Shown one piece after another: positions 1 to 5,128 of a DNA stretch of 5,128 nucleotides. The stretch spans positions 1 to 5,128 of the forward strand of contig DAIDAS010000199.1 in the NCBI GenBank assembly GCA_027310505.1, written 5' to 3'. Numbering within the stretch: the stretch's first letter is position 1; every line of letters starts with the position of its first letter. The translations under genes and the position numbers were made by a program. Below the pieces are notes generated by a model. It was not told the DNA's origin. It worked only from the letters and a program-made list of their open reading frames with translations, and did no database searches. This DNA comes from a bacterium (GTDB taxonomy: Bacteria; Pseudomonadota; Gammaproteobacteria; Burkholderiales; Methylophilaceae).

Positions 1-534
1 GGTAATGTTGAGGCCTGTATCCGCCTCCAGTTGTAAGGGGCGTCCACGTTTTTTAGAACCCGCAACTTTAATTTTCCCCTTGCATCCACAATTTAAAAAA
101 TCAGGAATCACTGCATTGGGGACGCATCCTCGCTGCCAAAATCGACGAAGGTGCTTACGAAGGGTGGGTTCTGAGAGGCCGTGGATAAGTGCTGCTTCTG
201 CAATTAGGTCAGCTCGGATGTGGGGGAGGTAGATTCCCGGCTCCTGCCCAACGATGTTTTTAATGGATTTCCAGGCCCGGTCTCTGACCTTTCTGTCAGC
301 ATCACTGAGAAGGTTTTCACTGGGTAAGTTCTGCGCGAACGGGTCATCGCAGAGTGTGAGCTGGCTGGTGACCACCAGCTCTACAAACTCCTCGCGACGC
401 ATCAGTTCTGGCCATGCATTCGGCTCATCAATGCTGATATACCAAAGACCATGCTCGCATCCCTGCAGCCACAAGACACGCAACCGGTGGTTGTCATGGG
501 CGCGAAGGAATACTTGGTTCTTACTGAAAACCAA
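1..534 (-). CDS. tnsB: TnsB, Tn7-like DDE transposase, N-terminal 178 residues (runs off the window)
   Basis: TnsB belongs to the DDE/retroviral-integrase superfamily. It binds the transposon ends, cuts the 3' strands and joins them to target DNA. Only the N-terminal part is present and the catalytic core lies beyond position 1. The chosen start is TTG at 534, preceded by GGAGG at 540-544 with a 5-nt spacer. The frame is closed by TAG at 547-549, and no ATG upstream of the conserved part is in this frame. The protein begins MVFSKNQVFL and contains RVLWL at 19-23. A helix-turn-helix-like stretch lies at about 108-135. It is followed by RGCVPNAVIPDF (135-146), a Cys-Gly-rich turn, and the basic GSKKRGRP (159-166). 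This last order of a 'G-x-x-P-N-A-x-x-P' motif and a lysine/arginine-rich 'RGRP' motif is characteristic of TnsB. The gene overlaps the end of tnsA by 14 nt, which fits translational coupling. Full-length homologs are about 700 residues. Confidence 0.88.
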   Translation of the reverse strand, partial: MVFSKNQVFLRAHDNHRLRVLWLQGCEHGLWYISIDEPNAWPELMRREEFVELVVTSQLTLCDDPFAQNLPSENLLSDADRKVRDRAWKSIKNIVGQEPGIYLPHIRADLIAEAALIHGLSEPTLRKHLRRFWQRGCVPNAVIPDFLNCGCKGKIKVAGSKKRGRPLQLEADTGLNIT

Positions 535-1411
535 TCTGGCCTCCAGCTACTTTCAACTGAGTTTCGTCAAGTGAGAAGTGGGCTAATGGCCTTTTTGCTA
601 AAAAGGTAGGGTCGACCATGTCGGTCAGTACTATCTTTCTAGCCAGCAGATGCTTTGCGGCAGTGAGTGCGAAGCCGGCTTCGATGCCCAGGGAGTTGTC
701 TAGTGCTGAACAAAGCTCCTTTAACGGTAAGGTAGGTTGTTTGGGAATGGCATCGATGATGAGGGTGGCCAGTTTATGCAGGCATCCCTCAAATGGCTCC
801 TGAATAAGCGTAAGGTCATATTCGTGCCTGACGAATTCGACATTTTTGACCAATGTAAGGTCGATATCTTTCTCCGTTATGATGGACCAGGGTACGGTTT
901 TTTCCTTCCAGTATCGTCGCTCAATTTCCAGTTTCTCTAAGGTCCGCATGTCATCAAGCGCGGATGAATATTTGGCGGTGTGCGCAATTTCAGTGCGATT
1001 GCCATCGGAGTGAACATCCAACAAAAAATCAGTTGTCAGAACAAATGGGGTGCCATCCCTGGTCACGGGGGGAGTGATTAGATGCCTCAGCGCGATTCTG
1101 TGTGTCATATCGCGGTCAAGGGGAAACTGCTCCCGAATGTCCACTACTTCATCACGCCACTCGTTTTGAATGAAAAAGCGGTACTCCAGGTCAGAAAAAA
1201 AATGATGGCCGCGCTGGGTTTTTAATCCAAATATGCGGCTAACCCGTCCTTTGGATGGGAAATCTCGAACAGTAATCCACGGAAAATAATCTGGTCCTGC
1301 CCCTTTGCCGCGGCCTTGCTTAATAAATTTCTGAACCCTGCGCTCGGTCCAGTCGTATTTCTTTTTACGCATGTCCCATTCCAAGAAAGTGATGGGGCGA
1401 ATTATCTCCAT
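521..1411 (-). CDS. tnsA: TnsA, Tn7-like transposon endonuclease
   Basis: TnsA is the restriction-enzyme-like subunit that nicks the 5' ends of the transposon while TnsB cuts the 3' ends, giving cut-and-paste movement. The protein has 296 residues (Tn7 TnsA has 273). The N-terminal catalytic domain shows SDLE with E76, LTTDFL with D128, TAK with K147 and LEIERRYW with E164. Their spacing closely follows the known Tn7 residues E63, D114, K132 and E149, so the active site looks intact. The motif DIREQFPL (91-98) is typical of the family. The C-terminal part (about 170-296) fits the winged-helix domain that contacts TnsC. ATG at 1411 is the longest start but has no close Shine-Dalgarno. ATG at 1370-1372 (residue 14) would begin MRKKKYDW, where homologs as I recall them begin, and may be the true start. 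The gene is first in a tnsA-tnsB unit reading inward from the transposon end. Confidence 0.92.
   Translation of the reverse strand: MEIIRPITFLEWDMRKKKYDWTERRVQKFIKQGRGKGAGPDYFPWITVRDFPSKGRVSRIFGLKTQRGHHFFSDLEYRFFIQNEWRDEVVDIREQFPLDRDMTHRIALRHLITPPVTRDGTPFVLTTDFLLDVHSDGNRTEIAHTAKYSSALDDMRTLEKLEIERRYWKEKTVPWSIITEKDIDLTLVKNVEFVRHEYDLTLIQEPFEGCLHKLATLIIDAIPKQPTLPLKELCSALDNSLGIEAGFALTAAKHLLARKIVLTDMVDPTFLAKRPLAHFSLDETQLKVAGGQIGFQ
540..544 (-). promoter_or_regulatory. Ribosome binding site deciding the TTG start of tnsB
   Basis: GGAGG on the - strand, inside the last codons of tnsA, lies 5 nt ahead of TTG at 532-534. It decides the tnsB start because the only nearby ATG (495-497) is out of frame and meets no conserved sequence. 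Confidence 0.65.
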
Positions 1412-1647
1412 AAAAATTTCAATATGTCAAATTTATCCTTTTTAATCAATAACATATGCTACACTAAAATATACTTACTGTAACAATGGTTATTGGGTTT
1501 TATGGAATTTAGTGAGGGAAAGTTGTTTTCTTAAATGGGGTGCTAATGACCTAGGAAAGGAGATGGATGGATTTGATGGACTGGTTGCTATACGTGATAT
1601 CAACCAGTTAATTCAATTTCATGAAAGAACTATATTTTGTATGTACA
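1412..1647. other. Non-coding A+T-rich transposon end between tnsA and comEC
   Basis: This segment should contain the TnsB-binding sites and the tnsA promoter. What can be seen is a TGTACA palindrome at the outer edge (1642-1647), a perfect 10-bp palindrome TTTCATGAAA at 1617-1626, and a 29-bp imperfect dyad at 1580-1608. The tnsA-proximal part (1412-1500) is very A+T-rich. I see no sigma70 promoter with both boxes good and correct spacing on the - strand, although TATATT-like hexamers occur near 1470. Weak outward (+) boxes TTAATT (1608-1613) and TATATT (1631-1636), 17 nt apart, could read into the comEC remnant. A short + strand reading frame crosses this stretch into comEC out of frame and is not supported as a gene. 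Confidence 0.6.
1580..1608. repeat. 29-bp imperfect inverted repeat in the transposon end
   Basis: The outer arms ACTGGTTG (1580-1587) and CAACCAGT (1601-1608) are perfectly complementary. After one mismatch, TAT (1589-1591) and ATA (1597-1599) also pair, giving 11 of 12 pairs around a 5-nt centre. There is no T-run after it on either strand, so it does not look like an intrinsic terminator. It lies about 40 bp inside the proposed end and about 170 bp upstream of tnsA. An operator for a dimeric regulator, or a pair of facing protein sites, is possible; its role is not known. Confidence 0.6.
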
Positions 1648-3205
1648 GTTGGTGTATGCCGGCTGGCGGCAATCGGAACGGCTTGCGTTGCAGCTCCCGG
1701 CGCGCAAAGCCGCGGCGCTGGCCGGTGCCGTCGCCGCGGGTGCCTATGCGCTGGTTGCCGGGTTTGCCGTGCCCACGCAGCGCACTTTCTACATGCTGGC
1801 AGTGATCGCTGCCGCATTATGGTCCGGACGCAGCGTTTCCATGTCGCTGGTACTGGCCTGGGCGTTGCTGGTCGTCGTTGTGCTGGATCCGTGGGCGGTG
1901 CTGGCCCCAGGCTTCTGGCTTTCATTCGGCGCGGTGGCGCTACTGGTCTACGCTGGCAGCGCACGCCTCGCCAGACTGCACTGGCTGCGCGAGGCGGCGC
2001 ACACCCAGTGGGTCGTCACCCTTGGCCTCACGCCGCTGCTGCTGGCGTTGTTCCAGCAGGTGTCTCTCGTTTCCCCGTTGGCCAATGCCTTCGCCATCCC
2101 GATCGTCAGCCTGGTTGTAACGCCACTGGCGCTGCTGGGCGCGGTTGTCCCGATCGACGCTATCCTGCTGGCCTCGCATGCCGCCATGGCCTGGTGCATG
2201 ATGTTGCTGCAGGCGTGTGCCGACTTGCCGGTGGCCGTCTGGCAGCAGCACGCGCCGCCCGCCTGGACGGTTGTCGCCGCCATGCTGGGCGTGTTGTGGC
2301 TGCTGTTGCCGCGCGGTTTTCCCATGCGCTGGGCCGGCGGCGTGGCGCTGGCCCCCATGTTTCTGCTGCTGCCGGCAACGCCGCCGGCCGGGGAGATGCG
2401 TGTGGCCGTGCTGGATGTCGGCCAAGGGTTGGCTGTGGTGCTGCAAACTGCGCAGCATGCGCTGCTGTACGACACCGATCCGAAATTTTCTGAAGATGCC
2501 GACAGCGGCAACCGCGTCATCCTGCCTTATCTGCGTGGCGCCGGCATCGGGCGGCTGGATGGCCTGGTGCTGACGCACGATGACATCGACCACACCGGCG
2601 GGGCAGCTTCGGTGTTGCAAGGCATCTCGGTCGATTGGCTGGCTTCGTCCCTGCGGCCGAACCATCCGTTGCTGCGGGATGTGGCGCGGCCGCTCCCTTG
2701 CTTTGCCGGGCAATCGTGGCGTTGGGACGGCGTGCGTTTCGATATGTTGCATCCCGCCTATGAAAGCTATGGGATGGAGAACATCAAGGACAATGATCGT
2801 GGCTGTGTGCTGAAAGTGACCACGTCCCATGGCAGCATGTTGTTGCCGGCAGACATCGAGCATATTTCCGAGCTGCAGTTGCTGGAACGCACGCCACAAG
2901 CGCTGGCGGCGGATGTTCTGGTGGCCCCGCATCATGGCAGCAAGACCTCTTCCACTCAGGCGTTCGTTGCACAGGTCTCCCCCCAGATTACCGTGTTTAC
3001 CGTCGGCTACCGCAACCGCTTTGGTCATCCCAAGCCTGAAGTCGTGCAGCGCTATGCCGAAGAAGGCAGCAGGCTGTTGCGCAGCGACAGGGATGGCGCA
3101 GTCCTGTTCGATTTCGGGCGGCAGGGCATCGCCGTGCAGGGCTGGCGCGAAACGAGGCGCCGTTACTGGCAGGACAGGGTTGCCGAAAACCTCGGCGCAG
3201 GCTAA
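1648..3205 (+). pseudogene. comEC: ComEC/Rec2 competence channel, 5'-truncated by the transposon
   Basis: ComEC forms the inner-membrane channel that takes up single-stranded DNA during natural transformation. About 519 residues remain, against roughly 750-800 in full-length proteins, so around 250 N-terminal residues are missing, including the OB-fold-like domain and the start of the competence domain. Numbered from TTG at 1637, the remnant shows hydrophobic helices between about 24 and 250, including FAVPTQRTFYML (43-54) and PGFWLSFGAVALLVY (91-105). It ends in the metallo-beta-lactamase-like domain with LDVGQG (259-264), THDDIDHTGG (313-322), NDRGCVL (386-392), LLPADIE (402-408) and APHHGSKTSS (430-439). 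The frame is open to TAA at 3203-3205, with no frameshift. Upstream the frame is closed by TGA at 1622-1624, and only TTG/GTG codons at 1637, 1649 and 1652 could start it. I infer disruption by the Tn7-like element. A truncated membrane product could still be made but should lack uptake function. Confidence 0.88.
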
Positions 3206-3208
3206 AGT
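3180..3208 (+). promoter_or_regulatory. Candidate sigma70 promoter for exbB-exbD-msbA
   Basis: TTGCCG (3180-3185, 4 of 6 to TTGACA) and TAAAGT (3203-3208, 4 of 6 to TATAAT) are separated by exactly 17 nt, at the 3' end of comEC. Transcription would begin near 3215, about 26 nt before the exbB start and upstream of its ribosome binding site. The match is moderate and such pairs arise by chance, so this is an inference. It would explain how the downstream genes are expressed after comEC was interrupted. Confidence 0.3.
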
Positions 3209-3240
3209 AGCGCGAATTTTACGGGACAAGGAAATCCATC

Positions 3241-3846
3241 GTGTGGAGCATCATTGAAGCGGCCGGTTGGCCGATCTGGCCGTTGATTTTCGCCTCTGTG
3301 GTTTCGCTGGCGATAATCGCCGAGCGTTTTTACACGTTGCGCGACAGTGCTGTCGCTCCCAAAACCCTGCTGCCGGAAGTGCAGGAGTGGCTGTCCAAGG
3401 GGGCCGTGACCAAGGACGCCTGCCTGCGTCTCGAAAACCACTCCCCGCTGGGCGAGATTTTTGCCAGTGCGCTGTGTAATGAAAGTACCTCGCGCGAAGT
3501 GCTGAAAGAATCGATCGAAGAATCCGGCCGCGCCGTCACGCACAAGCTGGAGCGCTACCTGACCACGCTTGGCACCATTGCCGCGGTCAGCCCGTTGCTG
3601 GGCCTGCTCGGCACCGTGATCGGCATGGTCGAACTGTTTGGCGCGTTCACCGCCACCGGTCATGATGTTGCCCAGTTCGCCCGCGGCATTTCGGTCGCGC
3701 TGTACAACACCGCGATGGGTATCGTGGTTGCCGTCCCCAGCATGATTTTCTACCGCCACTTCCGTGCCAAGGTCGATAGCCTGGTCGTCGAGATGGAACA
3801 GCAGGCCATCAAGCTGGTGGAAATCCTCCACGGCGAACGCAAGTAA
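3241..3846 (+). CDS. exbB: ExbB/TolQ/MotA-family proton channel protein
   Basis: This 201-residue inner-membrane protein belongs to the MotA/TolQ/ExbB family, which works with an ExbD/TolR partner to turn proton flow into mechanical work on envelope machinery. Three membrane segments are visible at about 10-31, 106-133 and 149-172, with the large cytoplasmic loop between the first two. The core signature is LGTIAAVSPLLGLLGTVIGM (110-129), followed by FARGISVALYNTAMGIVVAVP (146-166). The GTG start at 3241 is preceded by AAGGAAA with suitable spacing and gives the expected short N-terminus MWSIIEAAGWPIWP. The gene lies 35 nt after comEC and 13 nt before exbD, so exbB and exbD are almost certainly co-transcribed. 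No TonB or TolA gene is in view, so the partner process is not fixed. Position next to msbA suggests a household envelope role, though TonB energising and a TolQ-like role both remain possible. Confidence 0.9.
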   Translation: MWSIIEAAGWPIWPLIFASVVSLAIIAERFYTLRDSAVAPKTLLPEVQEWLSKGAVTKDACLRLENHSPLGEIFASALCNESTSREVLKESIEESGRAVTHKLERYLTTLGTIAAVSPLLGLLGTVIGMVELFGAFTATGHDVAQFARGISVALYNTAMGIVVAVPSMIFYRHFRAKVDSLVVEMEQQAIKLVEILHGERK

Positions 3847-3859
3847 GGTAGAACAGCAA

Positions 3860-4282
3860 ATGGACTTCCGCCGCGGCAGAAAGCACGAAGAACTCGAAAT
3901 CAATCTGGTTCCCCTGATTGACGTGCTGCTCGTCATCATCATCTTCCTGGTGGTGAGCGCCACGTTCTCGCGCATCAACGAGCTGCAGATCAACCTGCCT
4001 ACTGCCGAAGCCAATGCCCCGCAGGAAAAGCCCTTGGTCGTGACGGTGAGCGTGAATGCTACCGGTCATTACACCGTCAATAACACCGCCTTGTCCGAGC
4101 AGTCGGTTGAAGCCATTGTCGCTGCGTTGCGCAAAGCCGTCGGCAATGGCAAAGAGCCAACCATCGTCATCAATGCCGATGCCAACACGACCCACCAGTC
4201 AGTGGTGAATGTGATGGAGGCTGCGCGTCAGGCCGATTACACGCATATCACCTTTGCGACACAAGTACAGACCGGCCAATAA
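3860..4282 (+). CDS. exbD: ExbD/TolR-family biopolymer transport protein
   Basis: This 140-residue protein is the likely partner of the ExbB protein encoded just upstream. ExbD proteins have a short cytoplasmic N-terminus, one membrane helix and a periplasmic domain. Here the N-terminus is MDFRRGRKHEELEINLVPLID, the helix covers about 17-36, and the periplasmic part about 40-140 has the usual alternating strands and helices. D21 in LIDVLLV corresponds to the proton-pathway aspartate D25 of E. coli ExbD, so the key residue is present. The ATG at 3860 is preferred to earlier in-frame codons, which lie inside exbB in another frame. Its Shine-Dalgarno (AAGG near 3845) overlaps the exbB stop region and is only moderate, which fits translational coupling. 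The gene ends 24 nt before msbA. Confidence 0.92.
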   Translation: MDFRRGRKHEELEINLVPLIDVLLVIIIFLVVSATFSRINELQINLPTAEANAPQEKPLVVTVSVNATGHYTVNNTALSEQSVEAIVAALRKAVGNGKEPTIVINADANTTHQSVVNVMEAARQADYTHITFATQVQTGQ

Positions 4283-4306
4283 GCCCTTGCCGGCGACAGT
4301 GCGCTG

Positions 4307-5128
4307 ATGCCCAATACGCCCCCCCCGCCTCCCAGCGCGAAGACACTTTATCTGCGTCTGCTGGGCTATGCCTGGCGTCACTGGCAGGTTTTCCTGCTCA
4401 GTGTCGTGGCGCTGGCTGTTTATTCTGCAACCAACACGGGCTTTCTGGCAGCGATCAAAATGGTCACGGACCAGGGGTTCGTCAAGCAAAACCCGGAAAA
4501 ACTCGGCTTGCTGCCTTGGGTGTTGTTCGGGCTGCTGACAATTCGGGCGCTGTGCGGGTTCGTTTCCAATTTCAGCATGCGCTGGGTTTCCCGCCGCGTG
4601 GTTGAAAGCGTGCGGCTGAATACCTTCCATCGGCTGATGAATTTCCCGGTCACTTTCTTCGATGCCCATTCCGCCGGCGTCATCACTGCCAAGCTGACCT
4701 ACGACACCGAGCAGATGGCCAACGCCTCGACCAAGGTGGTGGTGAGCGTTGTCCGCGATAGCCTGACGATTATCGGCATGATCGGTTACATGCTGTATCT
4801 GGATTGGCGACTGACCATGATTTTTGCCGTGATGGCGCCGCTCATGGCGCTGTACCTGCGCCATATGACCCCGCGCCTGCGCGCGGCAGGCAAGGCCGTG
4901 CAGGAATCCGTCGGCAGCATGACCAAGGTGGTGGAAGAAGCGGTCGGCGGCCAGCGCGTGGTGAAGATTTTCGGCGGTGGCGAGTATGAGAACCACCGCT
5001 TTGCCCAAGCCGTAGGCCTCAATCGCAGAACTTATACTCGTCTGGGGCGCATTTCCGGCCTCAACAGCATGGTCGTTGAAGTGATCGCCGCTGCGGCGCT
5101 GTCCTGGGTGGTGTTCTATGCCGTGGGC
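4307..5128 (+). CDS. msbA: MsbA, lipid A export ATP-binding/permease protein, N-terminal 274 residues (runs off the window)
   Basis: MsbA flips lipid A-core from the inner to the outer leaflet of the inner membrane and is normally essential in Gram-negative bacteria. The visible part is the type I ABC exporter membrane domain; the nucleotide-binding domain lies beyond 5128. Helices are seen near 26-49, 68-90, 143-163, 167-186 and from about 254. Family landmarks that align well by eye with E. coli MsbA include MRWVSRRVVESVR (91-103), FPVTFFDAHSAGVITAKLTY (113-132), DTEQMANAST (133-142) and VVKIFGGGEYE (218-228). The N-terminus is short and proline-rich, with five prolines at 5-9 encoded partly by a run of eight C (4319-4326). 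The ATG at 4307 has no strong Shine-Dalgarno, so translation may rely on coupling to exbD 24 nt upstream. In many betaproteobacteria lpxK follows, which could not be seen here. Confidence 0.92.
   Translation, partial: MPNTPPPPPSAKTLYLRLLGYAWRHWQVFLLSVVALAVYSATNTGFLAAIKMVTDQGFVKQNPEKLGLLPWVLFGLLTIRALCGFVSNFSMRWVSRRVVESVRLNTFHRLMNFPVTFFDAHSAGVITAKLTYDTEQMANASTKVVVSVVRDSLTIIGMIGYMLYLDWRLTMIFAVMAPLMALYLRHMTPRLRAAGKAVQESVGSMTKVVEEAVGGQRVVKIFGGGEYENHRFAQAVGLNRRTYTRLGRISGLNSMVVEVIAAAALSWVVFYAVG

Larger units (their letters stand above)
1..1647 (-). mobile_element. Tn7-like transposon, terminal portion with tnsA end (right end by Tn7 convention)
   Basis: This block holds tnsA and the start of tnsB on the - strand plus a 236-bp non-coding terminus. 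In Tn7 the tnsABC operon begins beside the right end and reads inward, and the same geometry is seen here. The outer boundary is placed at 1647. Read inward from that base the element begins TGTACATACA, which has the TGT terminus shared by Tn7-family ends. G+C-rich comEC coding sequence starts immediately outside it. Base composition is clearly more A+T-rich than in the genes to the right. I could not recognise an ordered array of roughly 20-bp TnsB-binding repeats by eye, so the exact boundary is less certain than the transposon identity. The opposite end, tnsC, the target-selection gene and the cargo lie beyond position 1. Confidence 0.8.

Noticed and set aside
5..574. Two small + strand open frames opposite tnsB
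   Set aside because: The opposite strand gives a continuous TnsB N-terminus with its own ribosome binding site.
1580..1608. Inverted repeat considered as an intrinsic terminator or as a LexA-type SOS box
   Set aside because: There is no T-run on either side, and the arms do not match the CTGT-N8-ACAG pattern of LexA boxes.
1..1647. CRISPR array or Cas genes, as in CRISPR-associated Tn7-like transposons
   Set aside because: No regularly spaced repeats and no cas-like protein are seen in the window. Such genes, if any, would lie deeper in the element.
1512..1805. Small + strand reading frame starting in the transposon end, with an AGGAAAGGAG sequence before ATG 1563
   Set aside because: It crosses the proposed junction at 1647 and continues in the wrong frame through comEC, and I recognise no domain. 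The ATG at 1563 directly abuts the purine run, which is too close for normal initiation.
1940..3229. Long antisense open frame of 429 codons opposite comEC
   Set aside because: It is rich in Gln, His, Arg and Ala with no recognisable motif, and it lies fully opposite a well-supported family member. It is a by-product of G+C-rich codon use.
3202..4014. Antisense open frame opposite exbB and exbD
   Set aside because: The protein sequence is low in recognisable structure and opposes two clear genes.
4199..5008. Antisense open frame opposite msbA, rich in His and Gln
   Set aside because: It is typical antisense shadow composition and msbA on the + strand is unambiguous.

Overview
The window joins two unrelated pieces of DNA at about position 1647. 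The right part (about 1648-5128) is G+C-rich chromosomal backbone with the order comEC - exbB - exbD - msbA, all on the + strand. I read this order and the protein sequences as betaproteobacterial. The order Neisseriales or Nitrosomonadales is possible, but that is a recollection-based guess and not a database result. The left part (1-1647) is visibly richer in A+T. It carries, on the - strand, tnsA and the 5' part of tnsB, the two strand-cleaving components of a Tn7-like transposon, followed outward by a non-coding terminal segment.

Layout: tnsB (534 to 1, reading out of the window), tnsA (1411 to 521), a non-coding A+T-rich transposon end (1412-1647) with a 29-bp imperfect dyad at 1580-1608, a comEC remnant lacking its 5' part (1648-3205), then exbB (3241-3846), exbD (3860-4282) and the first 274 codons of msbA (from 4307).

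How it fits together: TnsA and TnsB form a heteromeric transposase. TnsA cuts the 5' ends, and TnsB binds the ends, cuts the 3' ends and joins them to the target. In Tn7 the tnsA gene lies next to the right end, as here, so 1412-1647 is best read as that end. Reading inward from 1647, the element starts with TGT, as Tn7-family ends do, and the comEC reading frame becomes recognisable one base later. The insertion removes the N-terminal part of ComEC, the inner-membrane DNA channel of natural transformation. The cell should therefore be non-transformable by this route unless another copy exists. The remaining 519 codons carry no stop or frameshift, which suggests a recent insertion.

Downstream, ExbB and ExbD form an inner-membrane, proton-driven motor pair, and MsbA is the lipid A flippase. 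As msbA is normally essential, the cluster must still be transcribed. A candidate sigma70-type promoter at 3180-3208, at the end of comEC, could do this independently of the interrupted gene. The most interesting feature is the Tn7-like insertion inside a competence gene. Its target selector (TnsD/TniQ, TnsE or CRISPR), its cargo and its other end lie outside the window.
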